Of a stretch of 64,000 nt of DNA, positions 22,656 through 33,300 are shown piece after piece. Origin of the DNA: Circinella minor (lineage: Eukaryota; Mucoromycota; Mucoromycetes; Mucorales; Lichtheimiaceae). The stretch's first letter is position 1. Every line of letters begins with the position of its first letter. The position numbers and the translations under genes were made by a program. The stretch spans positions 1 to 64,000 of the forward strand of contig JAEPRB010000129.1 in the NCBI GenBank assembly GCA_016758965.1. The letters run 5' to 3'. Below the pieces are notes generated by a model. The model made no database searches and was not told the DNA's origin. It saw only the letters and a list, made by a program, of their open reading frames with translations.

Positions 22656-24905
22656 TTATTGATAATCCATATTTATGATCTTTACAATTTGTTGTATCAC
22701 CATTTTACCTCTGAATAAAGGTTGGTTGTTTCCAGGCTTTACGACATATTTCCGTAATTGAAAATCGTCTTGCTGTTGTTCAGCTAGTTTCTTGGTTAAA
22801 TATATTGATGGAATGCCTTCACCAAGCAATATCATTCTCATGAAAAGAATCCTTTTTAATTTTTTGCTCTTGCGTAACAATTCCCAAACACCAGATAAAT
22901 CAACATTACACAACGGGCTGTCTGAGGACACTACTCGCTCACGATTCCCCGGAAAAGGTCCAGAAAGAAGGACAGTAAAATCTTGTAAATTGGTGAAATC
23001 ACCTAGTATATTAAGAATATTATAAGTTAATTTAGAAACCCCATAAAGAGTCATTTTTTCAATTTTTGGCGGCGATGTTATTGTTGTTATATTGTTGTTC
23101 ATATCATTATCACATCTATGAAGAAAAGAGTTGAGAAATTTAAGCATCTGCTGCTCCTCTTTTTCTTCATGAAATCCTTGGTTCTGATAATTTCCAATGA
23201 ACTCCACATGCAGAGATTTTAATGATGGTAGAGCAGCCAATGCATCTAGCATTGTAAACTGAATACCAATATCACCATGGCATTTTAGTGTAACACTTTC
23301 GAGATTCGGACCACATTGAGCTAAGGGCGCAAAAAAATTCGGACCTTCGAGTAGACTCTCATCTTCGTTACTAATAATATGAGTCTCCACAGGGGTGAGA
23401 CGTCTGAGATTTTCTGAGAGCGGTGCAGCTTCTTCGGGTAATGTGACTAATTTCTCCTCTTCGAGTATAAGATTTTCCAGTAAAGGAAGTTGTGTTAATA
23501 AAGTAACCACGGAATTTTCGTCCGTAAACGCAACACGTTTTATTGTTAGTGCTCGAAGTTGTGGTAGTTTTTGTAGTGATTGAAGTGTTAGTAGATCCAA
23601 TATATGTGGTTCAGTATCGTGCTGTAGTTGAACTTCTTGAATAGTGTTACGGCATGAATTCAATAAAGTAACAATGGATTTCATGCTATAATTGATGTTG
23701 TTACAATATAGTGTACATAGCTGTTGCATTGGAATTGCTTGAAATATGTGTCTCCGATCGGAAGATTGAGCAATCTTTAGGTGCTTCAAAGTGTCTTTAT
23801 ACTTGCGCAAAACAGAAATAATTTGACCCGTGTCACAAACATTACCTACACAAAAATATTGAAATGCACGTTGTTGATTGTCGCTGTTGTTGTTATTGTT
23901 ACTATGACTGTTTGTTGTCGTCGCCGCTGACGACAATAAAGTTGACGATTGTGTAAATGCATCACGTATAAAATCTTCTCCATTGTTGTAACTACCATCG
24001 CCAACATAATATTCAAGTTTAGGACACCATGATAATACAAAGTCAGGTGGTATCAATGTTCGATCATTTTTGGCCCCGAGCTGTTTAGACGCACCAATGA
24101 AGTACCTAAGATTTGGGGTTCTGTAGATGATAGATTGGGCTTGGTATTGAATAGTAGGTGTAACGGTGTCCATGTGCAAATAAATTAGAGTATTGTATAA
24201 AGTTTGATCACTTGGCAGTATTTGCAATGGTTTATCTCTATAATCACGCGAAGGAAACACCATAACCGAATGATATGAAAAATGAGTGAGATGAGGGCAG
24301 ACGAAAATTAAATCAAGTACTGAGAAGTCATAATTCTCGCATTTCATGTTCAAATGAGTAAGTCGATATGATGCGAGTTGACGTAACTGATTTAAAAACA
24401 TATTTTGCTGTTCTTCTGTCTTTGCACTGGTACAACAATAAAATTCTAAAAAACATAACGATACACATACGTATATACAACATATGAGTGCAAAATTACT
24501 ATTTGTTAATCCATGTTTTTCTTTTTATTGAACTAATCCATTCACTTTTCTTTCTTTTTTCTTTTTCGTATATAATATTTTACCAAGTGATTCAATTTTA
24601 GTACATTCACAGTCAAGTAATTTTTTCATCATAGTTGATAATACACCTTCTGGAACATCATCAAACTTAACGTGTTTAACATGTTTTCCTAAATTGCGTT
24701 CTTGATATTGGCTAATACCATCCGAATTAAGTCGTAGTGTTTCCCAATTGGCTTGTGTAAATTGAGGAATGCGGTCATACCATTCAGGGCATGTTGCCAT
24801 ACAATTCACACAATCTTTCTGATCGAGGTATAAAAAAATATTAGAAATAATATCATAAGAAAGTTTATCGAGGAACCCATTGTGTACAATGGATGATTGT
24901 TTCAT
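22656..24905 (-). CDS. F-box/LRR protein (paralog 2)
   Basis: Minus-strand exons 24905-24584 and 24445-22656 join across a 138-nt phase-1 intron, giving about 703 aa. The F-box covers residues 11-48 (FLDKLSYDIISNIFLYLDQK, DCVNCMATCPEW). A conserved block GKHVKHVKF precedes the intron. After it come LRR-like units (LTHLNMK, CPHLTHFSYH, LPQLRALTI, LPLLENLIL, LPSLKSLHVEF). A Ser/Asn/Gln-rich loop (HSNNNNNSDNQQ) interrupts the repeats near residue 275. The predicted role is SCF substrate receptor; the target is unknown. It is clearly a recent duplicate of the 41.4 and 44.4 kb genes. It differs from them in charged and loop positions rather than in the F-box. Confidence 0.88.
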
Positions 24906-25879
24906 TGCAATCTTTCAGGAGTTTTTAAGATGATTCAGAAAGCCATTACAGAAAAAATAGCGGGCTTCGGAACGTGTTGTCAGTAGTAAACTCGTAGAAC
25001 CTTAAAAAAATTTAAATATACAGTACGTATCATACTTTCTATTGATCACTCAGCATTATAAGCTGAGTTGTTTCATTATCCAAGCGATCGCGTACCTTGA
25101 ATCATTTTCTTATTTCATTGTTATATTAATTTTATATAACGCAAGTATTTGAATTTAATATCAACTTCATCCTCTTTATAAAAATTTAATATACACAGAC
25201 ATAGTATTTCTGTGCTGCTGGAGGTTATCATTATTGATTAATATATATTGCGTATCTCTACCAACTTAAATTTATAAATCCAAGTGGTACCTTTATAAGA
25301 TACGATAATATTACTGGTGCTCACTATAAAATATTTAAGCATCTGCTGTTATCATGACTGAATAAATATATCTCTATATAGGGAGTATAAAAACATCCAC
25401 ATCGGCAACAACAGAGACAAACCAATAAAAAAGATATATCACATAAAGCCATACCACCTAAAACACTATTTATATTTTCATAATACTGGATATAATTTAC
25501 AAATGAAGAGAAAAAATTGAATGATGTACTTGATGAGGAGTGTACTACGTAGATTAATATAATGAAAAGAGGATTGACTGTAGTCATTAACAGTGTACTA
25601 TTATAGTTCAAAGTCTTTAAGGATTTTCCCCCCCTTAAAATCACCAAAAAAAACACTTTATCATATACGTGTGTCACAAAGTTAAACATGACACGGACAC
25701 ATTTACTGCATATCATGGATAAAATTAAGATTTCCAAATGGAGTGACATTTTTACAAAGACAGCTTCTCGCGGTTGGTGTTAAATTACAATAAATGTACG
25801 TAGTTGAATTTTTTTGGTATTGTTGTACATTTGATATAAGTTTTTATTACTGTAACTATTATAAACAAGTTCTTTTCGT
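24906..25879. other. Intergenic spacer between two F-box genes
   Basis: A minus-strand open frame of 141 codons at 25324-25749 is hydrophobic and cysteine-rich, but it shows no family similarity I recognise and no intron or promoter support. I do not call it a gene. A short AT-rich bidirectional region covers the rest. Confidence 0.4.
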
Positions 25880-28128
25880 TTAAAGTGTGAGTTCAAATTC
25901 TATATTTTTTCTTTTTACTACGTCTTTTAATTCTTTTCGTTGTCTACGAGCATCCAAGCTTGTTCCACATCTTCGAACTGTCAACTTGTTCAACTTTTTA
26001 GAGTTCTCCATCATTACTTTTAGTCCATCTATAGTCACCCCATGTAATTTTGCCAATAATATTTTAGAGCAGTCCAAAAACTGTAGATCATCTTCGGTAA
26101 ATCCGTTGACGTCATGAAGAACAAGATTCTCTAGCTCGCTTGGTAATAAACTTTTTTCTTCACTAGAGATGATTGATCCAAAACTTTGATCGTTACTGAG
26201 AAGGCTTGCACCAGCAAAGTTAAGTGATTTTAAGCTTTTTATCTTGAATAGCGTCTCAAAGGTTTCTGGTTTAAGATTAGAAATATGACGTAGACGGACT
26301 TCTTGTAAAGTTGAATGATTGTCAAGTAAAGCATGATATGTAAAAAATTGCCGAATGCTAAAGTCGTCGATGTTTTTAATAGATTTCGGAACAAAACCAT
26401 CGTCGTCGTCATCATCATCAAATAGCATTTCAGGAGTAAATCTTCGATAAAATTCAGATTCTACATTTTCAATTGAGAAACATTTTAGTACAGGTAATGT
26501 TTTTAATGCGTCCATAGTGATGTTGGTAGGTGAAGCTAATAACCGAAAAATGTTAACTTCTTCAAGTGTTGGACAGTTAAGAATTACATTAGCAAATATT
26601 TCTTCGGTTTCTTTAGTAAAAGAGAACTTAATATATTGGAGACATTGTGATGTAAAGTATTTAAAAGAATTCCAATCATTTAAACGACTGTCTGGTGGAA
26701 GACATAGAGCAACAGCCTTGATTTTTTGTTTCATATTGACACTATGATTTATCAACTCTAGAAGTAGTGTTGCTGTCATAAGTAGGCAATCATGAACATC
26801 GATTGTGTAATCAAAACGGGATGTATCGATAAAAGTATCATCATGAGTAGTTAATACATCGTAAGGTGTATAAAAGGGTGATGGTCCATTAAGACGAATG
26901 TGACGAAGCTGTTTGCTGCCATATTGGTGAATCAGACGTAAACTATCCAAATCAGAACGCCTTGTCTGGATAATAATTTCTTCTAAATTAGATAACCGCT
27001 TTAACACTTGCTTGAAACCTTCTATTTCATATCCTGCTGCTATATGTATATAGAGATACATTAATGATGAGTACTGTGGCTGTGGGTGTTGCTGTGGTGA
27101 TAAATCATATGTTTCGTAACTAAGTCGCTTCAGGTTTGGACATATATCAAGAATTTCGTTACAGGTCAACTTTACTTTGTTGAGGTGTACTTCCTCTAAA
27201 GAATGACAAGAATTTTGGAGTAAATTTCTAAGCTGTTCCTCGGGAAAATTACGAAAAAGCACTAATTTTTATTTTTAGAAGGTGGTGTAGATAAAAAAAA
27301 ATTACTTTATTAACAATTCTAAAAATGATGTATCATATTCCAACGTTAAAAAAAAAAGAAAATGAATTTGAGATTACCAGTAAGTACTCTAAGATTATTG
27401 AACGATACACTTGTCAGCATAGTAAGTATATCCACCTCTATCTCTTCTTTATAACCATTGTAATCAATCTTTAAACTTTTTACACCATCGCTCAATACCT
27501 GCATAGAAGATTTATAAAATTGACTAGAAAATGAACCACTCTTTTGTCTTGTTTTCTCGTTCAGTATCACTTGTTGTCGAATATTTGCTAGATCATTAAA
27601 AATAAAATGTCTCCAATCTTTTGATACGCGTATACAGTTCAAAATATCAATAAAATCAAGTCGATCTAAAATGAGAGTTCTTATTTCATGTGGGAATTTC
27701 GTCATTACGTCGATTCGACACGATTTTTCTAGTTTTTCCATTGCTTTTTGTCGCAGCTCTACAATTTCGCCATTCTCTCCTTCGATTTTAAGTTGATCTT
27801 GGTTTACTGTTATTGGTTTGAAGATATCACACATTTCGATGACGTCCAAATATCGTTTTTCTTCCATAAGGATATGAATAAGTTGAATAGACTCTTGTTG
27901 GTAGCTTGGTGTTCTTTGTATGGACAGCGCAATGGTGCGTGCAGTACTAATTTCCCCATGTTGTAAATATGCCATGACCCGAATGAATTGAAGTTTGGTC
28001 TCAATGTCTTTTAAAGCATGCAGTACTTTGGTGGAATGCTCTTCCAAAGTCTGAAGATTGCTTTCATGTAAACTTTCTTCTACACTTTTGAAAGATGTCA
28101 ATAGTTTAGCAGTTGTGAATGAAATCAT
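25880..28128 (-). CDS. TPR-like/F-box/LRR protein
   Basis: Minus-strand exons 28128-27378 and 27261-25880 join across a phase-1 intron, giving about 710 aa. Residues 5-135 form paired helices of TPR type (LHALKDIETKLQFIRVMAYL; then an EEKRYLDVIEMCD unit). The F-box is at about 143-178 (FPHEIRTLILDRLDFIDILN, CIRVSKDWRHF). LRR-like units follow (CPNLKRLSYE, CPTLEEVNIF, LPVLKCFSIEN, LENLVLHDVNGF), with a seven-Asp acidic loop near residue 530. This order is the architecture of yeast Dia2 and fission-yeast Pof3, which act in replication- and chromatin-linked ubiquitylation. Orthology is not established here, and the sequence is highly diverged. It shares intron phase with the neighbouring F-box genes, which hints at common ancestry. 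Confidence 0.82.
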
Positions 28129-29357
28129 TCAAAATGAAAGGATTATTGTTCGTGACTGAAATGATTATAAAATAGAAAAAAAAAACAAGAAAAAAAAATC
28201 ATTTAAGGTTTTGTGAGAAGAATAGAACAAACTTTTTCATGATTTCCAGGTTGCGCCATAATACTATATTTGGGTGACGAGGCTAAGCTAGTTCTAATTT
28301 CAGCCATACTACTGTTACATATTCTTTGAAATCTATATCACTGCGAATAATATAAAATAAGAACACAAGACAATTTACCAAGTAGTAGTTTGAATTTCAT
28401 CTATACAAATCATCTACAATTATAAAAGCATATACTATTCTTTTGTTTTTAACTTATATGTATATATATATATATGTATATTTACATATACTTACCGTGT
28501 AATTTTGTTTTTCTTATCATCCCATATGGCAAGCATCTACAGATTTTTTTTATCTATGTTACACAAAGTTTTTTTTATATATCCTTTTACCTTTTCTTAA
28601 TAGACGCTGGATTATAGGAGACATAATAAAAAATCATCAAATTTTAAACGTTATGTATACGAAAGTCAAAATTTGGAATGATGATACTATATTTCACTTT
28701 TCCTGCAACTCTTTTTTTAATTACCTTATACCTTCTTTCAGCCATTACTGCACTTTATTTATGTTTTTGAAAAGAAATAATAAAACCATTTGAAAAATAC
28801 ATTTCTTGTTACCAATGCTTTTCTTTTCTTAAACGATCTCCAACGACTATCATATATCATCTTATAAAATACCGTATCTTATATGAAAAAAATAGTGTTG
28901 TATCTTGTAAATAGCATACGTAGTTTTTCTTGTAATTGATTTTTTTGCATCACGGATTACGTACGGATCCGATATGGACTTTTACGAAACGGATTCGGAT
29001 TGCAATTTCTGATCGTGAACAATCCCGAATTCCGAAAAAATATCCGATCCGTTTTAAGAAGGATGGGATTCAAAATGGTGCCAGTCCGATCTGGATCGGT
29101 CTACGAAGAACCCTACGTGCTACGTGGATGCTTTAAAAAATTCACAGATGCACATAAACAAGATTTTTGGTATTTGGATTCTACAAAGGAACAAGCAGCA
29201 AAAGACAAAACTGATTCCATGTCAATAAAGGAGAAGGTGATATAATGTACTTATAGTAATAAGAATAAACAACAATAATAATAGCAATAACAGCAACACA
29301 GAGATAACGTCAATATGAATGGTTTTCTTTATAGAAAACGAGTGTTGACGTGTATAA
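28129..29357. other. Intergenic spacer with a dispersed repeat
   Basis: AT-rich, with a (TA)n-type tract near 28460-28475. At about 28945-29110 a block rich in GGATCCG/CCGATC words (ATCACGGATTACG...GATCTGGATCGG) matches, in inverse, 14530-14640. It is likely a degenerate MITE. Open frames crossing it (28936-29245) are probably fortuitous, though the end (YVLRGCFKKFTDAHKQDFWY) looks coding-like. Confidence 0.4.
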
Positions 29358-29587
29358 GAGCACTCACAGCGGTCCTTGTAAAAAAAAAGTTTGTAAATTG
29401 AGACTTGTAAACTTTTTATAACACTACAAGACAAATACTCACAATGGTCCTTGTAAAATTAGCTTGTAAACTTGGACGTGTAACGTGAAAGTCATACCTC
29501 AGTGAAAGAAAGTGAAAAAAAAACACAGGGTTGAGTATTATTTTCGGTTGAGTTTTTTCTTTTTAATCTCTCTTCAATCAATTTTAA

Positions 29588-30804
29588 ATGGATCGCACTA
29601 CCATAAACGCATTTAATCAAATCGTTCAACAAGTTGTATTACTTGACAACGAAATTCAAAGAGATCGCGATGAAGAAGGAAGATCTAGCCGTTCTCTTTC
29701 ACATATATCAAAGCAAATCAGAGCTTGAGAAGCTCACAAAGCCGGTAAGCGTAATGGCAGTGGTGGATCTGTACCTGGACAAAAATATACAGATCGTAAA
29801 CAAGAAATCTTTGCAAAGCATCTGAAGGATGACTATTTTGATGACGAAAATAGTACTTTTGATGATAAGGCTTTTCGACGTCGCTTTCGTATAGAAAAAA
29901 GCTCTTTTCAATGATCTTAAATAAGCTAAAGGAAAATTATCGCTGGTTTCAACAAAAGTATGATGCTGCTCACAAACTCGGATTCACTACTTTGCAAAAA
30001 GTATGAGCAGCAATTAGCATCTTGGCAAATGGAGGAGCAGCAGCAGACCTGGTGGACAACTATTACCGTCTAGCTGGCCAATACACCAGTGGAAACAAAG
30101 AGGGTCCTTTAGTGCTCTTAGAAGCTGTTGCTTCACAAGATCTATACATTTGGCACTCTTTTTTTGGTGTGCCTGGATCTAATAATGACATCTACGTTTT
30201 GCACAAATCTCCATTATTTGATAATGTTATTTATGGACAGGCACCATCTATTAAGTTTACTGTCAATAGTAACGAATATAATCAAGGATATTACTTGGCT
30301 GGTGGGATTTATCCCAAATGGGCAACTCTAGTCAAGACTATTGCACACCCAATTGGAAACAAAGAGCAGGTACATTTAATTTTACTACATGATAAAAAAA
30401 TATAAAACCACCCCATGATATTAAGAGTCTAATATAAAAAGACATTCAGCACTACAAAACAGTCCACGAGGCGGTACACAAAGACATCGAGCGCGTATTT
30501 GGTGTTTTGCAAGCTCGTTTCCATATTGTTCGTGAGCCTGCGATATCATTTTCCATTGCCAAGCTCAAAAATATCATGAAAACATGCATAATTTTGCATA
30601 ACATGATTGTTGAGGACGAACGTGATTGCTATGATTACAATAAAAAAAACATTCGAGTATGAACAAGCACCGTTTGCCGTTGAAGAATCATATTCATGGG
30701 ATGGTGGTGTTGCTGAAGAATCCGTAATTCAGAGGAATAAGGATCAAATACTCGACAGCAGCATCCATCGCCAACTACATGCTGATATTATTCAGCATCA
30801 ATGA
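29588..30804 (+). pseudogene. PIF/Harbinger transposase pseudogene
   Basis: Starts MDRTTINAFNQIVQQVVLL. The pieces FAKHLKDDYFDDENSTFDDK, FRRRFRIEKSSF and LQKV-stop-AAISILANGG, then ADLVDNYYRLA, match the N-terminal half of Harbinger nucleases. The core GNKEGPLVLLEAVASQDLYI, WHSFFGVPGSNNDI and GYYLAGGIYPKWATLVKTI matches the DDE_Tnp_4/plant-transposon-protein pattern. After an intron (about 30370-30449) comes DIERVFGVLQARFHIVREPA, then CIILHNMIVEDER. Defects are an in-frame TGA near 29722, a frameshift near 29910, a TGA near 30004 and a frameshift near 30650. There is also a deletion between YYRLA and GQYTSG that removes the segment normally carrying the first catalytic Asp. The second Asp (NND) and the Glu (DIER) are still present. 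Confidence 0.9.
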
Positions 30805-30895
30805 AATCGATATGGCAATAGTCATAATTAATAAAACATTCTACATACTTACCTCTCAAATTGGAATATAAATGCATGATTTAAGCTTATTATTT

Positions 30896-31855
30896 TTAGC
30901 TACTAGTAGCTACTTCGTCCTCGTCCTCTTCTTCATCATCATCATCACCTTCAACAACCTTCTCTTCTTCCTCCGCCCTCTTTTCTTCTCCCATTCGTTT
31001 TAATATTTCCTGCTGTCTTTGTGCATAGTAACAACGTTGCTCAGCAGTCATATTACGCATATCTACGCTCATGAAGGCATGTTCTGCCATCAGTTTCGCG
31101 CAGAACACCAACTCGTCAATATTCTTCGTTCTAAATTCATCCATCGCAACTCGCTTATGAGTCAGCTCCATCTCCATCTCCAGCTGCTCCACCTTCTCGA
31201 CATCCTCGTTGCTTCGCTTCTTGTTGGACTTGGCCTTTTTTACACCAATTGGCCATTCAGTCTCAGGACCATCCACACTTGGAGCATCCTTCTTATGCTC
31301 AGGATGTCCGTACCACTTCTTTTGAGTCTTCGAAAGCTCAAAACAAGGCTTCACATTGAAGTTCTTGTCACGAGACAAAGAAGTTCTCTTGTACTCCTGT
31401 ATGGCACGGCGCCACTGTTATATACAATAATTAGTTTTTCTTTTACTATTTCTAAAATGAATTTAATAATATATTGAATAGACTATCACCTTATCTTCTT
31501 CAACTTCACCACTTCGAGGATGTCTCTCTACCTCCATCATGCATCCACAGAATTTCGATATGTATCGATTGATGGTGAGGAAGCGACCTTCAATTTTGTG
31601 GGTCGTTCTCTCATTTGGATTTCCATATTTCTGGAACTCATCGAAAATGCGGTCCCAGAACTTCGCACCATCTTGATTTTTGCCTTTCACTTCATCAGTG
31701 GCAATTTCAAGATAAGCTGTTACCAATTGGCAATCTTCATCTGAATTCCATTTATTACGGCGTTCCCTTTTATCGGTGACGGTAATGGGGGTGGTTGGTT
31801 CATTGGTAGAAGCCAAAGTAGAAGTGGTATTAGCAGTAATGCTGTTATTGTTCAT
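30896..31855 (-). CDS. Harbinger-associated Myb/SANT-like DNA-binding protein
   Basis: Minus-strand exons 31855-31490 and 31414-30896 join in phase 0 with GT-AG borders, giving about 294 aa without any stop or frameshift. I use the ATG at 31855, since it precedes the Asn/Ser/Thr-rich N-terminus just inside the transposon end. Residues about 35-110 form a Myb/SANT-like trihelix (RNKWNSDEDCQLVTAYLEIA; FWDRIFDEFQKYGNPNERT; then a KIEGRFLTINRYISKFCGC helix). A lysine-rich middle and a coiled-coil follow (VEKVEQLEMEMELTHKRVAM), ending in an acidic tail. Harbinger elements encode such a second protein, which binds the transposon and helps bring the transposase to DNA in the nucleus. Intactness beside a dead transposase is notable. 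Confidence 0.88.
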
Positions 31856-31952
31856 TTTTATTAAAAGTGGAAAAGCGATAATTTTTTTTACAAGCACTCA
31901 AACGCTCCTTGTCATTTTACAAGCTTTTTTACAAGGACTGTTGCGAGTGCTC

Positions 31953-32529
31953 TAAAACCCGCAAAACGTACATTTTTGAAGGGAAGGGGGGTGCATAATT
32001 AAAAAAAAGAATTAAAAAAAAGAAACGGGTTATATGTGTAATTTTTTTACTGTGAACTAAAGGTATCTGGAAGTCGGTAGTTATCTTCATTTGGTGGTTC
32101 CATCACATTGTCAAGATCATCTTGGTCGTTATCCTGGGTTTGTAATAACCGTTCAGTTTCCAATTAAATAGCCTTGACGCAATTGTCCAGATATGAGCTG
32201 GAAACCAAGTTTCAGAATTCCTTTCATCGTCGATGCCTCCTCGTTCAAGTTCACGTACTCTATTCGATTTAATAAAACAATATTTGGGTAAATATTTTCA
32301 TCCGACCGTATATTATGGCAATGAACTTACATGGTGTAATAGCTATGTTGGATCCAATCGAGATCATGATGTATTTTACCATCAAAATGTTGATCCCACG
32401 GTTGTGTTTGGAACAATGAGTTCCGAAATACTTTGGCAGTCATAACCTGAGTGAACAACTCAGTTTAGTCCATCATGAAACTTTATATACATTCGTTTAA
32501 AAACAAAAGCAGAAAAAAAAAGAATTACC
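31953..32529. other. Spacer after the Harbinger element
   Basis: A plus-strand open frame at 32233-32445 (MPPRSSSRTLFDLIKQYLGK start) has no recognised family and no support for being a gene. Its flanks carry family-gene debris, so it may be remnant sequence. Confidence 0.3.
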
Positions 32530-33300
32530 TTAAACTAATTGAGATAATTTTTCGTATCTTCATCAACTTCGTGGTTCTTCTTGAGGTTACACGTCTTAAT
32601 TTCACTTGACTCTTCTTCCGTGAAAACACTTTTAATTGCATAAGTCTTGTCCCATGGATCCATGACGAAGGAATGGCACGGACTAAAAAAGAGATCAAAT
32701 TAATGACGTTTTTATAATTATTATACTTAAATATATTATGAAAAAAACAACGACTCACTGTTTTTCACTAAGTGTGACTCTGTAATGGTGTAAGACCATT
32801 ACAACGATATATTCAACCATAAGGTTGTTGATCTACATGCTTATCCGCGGAATACTAAGGATAGACGATAGCATGGTTGAGCACATGGTTGGATATAGAA
32901 ATGTTGATAATTGATATTAGATATATATTAGTTAAACGTAAATTAACCCTTTATTTCCTTTTTTCTTCCATCTCTGTTACAACATAATAAAATAATCGCG
33001 ACTTAGTATCGAAATAGACATGTTCAGAATAAAAAAAAAACATATTTTCGTTCACTTTCTGATTCACTATTATCAGCTTCAGCTGCATGGGTAGGAGAAT
33101 CGGATTCTTCTTCTTCACTGATATCAGTATTATTATTGTTATCGTCTTCATTTTGATCTAGCCGATTTCCTTCTTGCGTCGCAATACGACCAATTGACGT
33201 AATGGCTGCAGAACGAGCACTATGCGAGGCTGATAGCCTTTTCAATTCAATTGTTCTTTCCTCCCAATAAGTGTCCTCAGCCTGGCTTTCTTTCTATCCA
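32530..33300 (-). pseudogene. Decayed family copy D, split by an LTR fragment
   Basis: Minus strand. About 33300-33035 reads AEDTYWEERTIELKRLSASH and then SARSAAITSIGRIATQEGNR, followed by an acidic Asp/Glu/Ser linker to SESESERK. After an LTR fragment, about 32690-32535 reads SFVMDPWDKTYAIKSVFTEE, the counterpart of HSFILDLEDTCWEDIF in the intact gene. It is followed by ESSEIKTCNLKKNHEVDEDT. Nothing equivalent to the later exons is seen before the Harbinger element. Confidence 0.55.
32781..32950 (+). mobile_element. Truncated LTR copy
   Basis: Starts TGTAATGGTGTAAGACCATT and matches the 5' half of the solo LTR at 8684-9063 (inverse orientation), including GATCTACATGCTTATCCGCG and GGATAGACGATAGC. 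It ends abruptly after ATTAGTTAAACGTAAATTA. It lies between two exon-like pieces of family copy D. Confidence 0.75.

Larger units (their letters stand above)
29358..31952. mobile_element. PIF/Harbinger DNA transposon, full length, transposase dead
   Basis: The left end GAGCACTCACAGCGGTCCTT and the right end, read inverted, GAGCACTCGCAACAGTCCTT form terminal inverted repeats, followed by CTTGTAAA-rich subterminal repeats on both sides. TAA flanks both ends (29355-29357 and 31953-31955), the 3-bp duplication typical of PIF/Harbinger. Inside are a plus-strand transposase pseudogene and a minus-strand Myb-like ORF arranged tail to tail. Total length is 2595 bp. Confidence 0.92.

Noticed and set aside
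25324..25749. 141-codon minus-strand frame, Cys-rich and hydrophobic
   Set aside because: No homology recognised, no intron or promoter context, and it lies in AT-rich spacer; could be chance.
28936..29245. Overlapping open frames of 66 and 81 codons
   Set aside because: The first half overlaps a dispersed CCGATC-rich repeat, so the frames are probably fortuitous.
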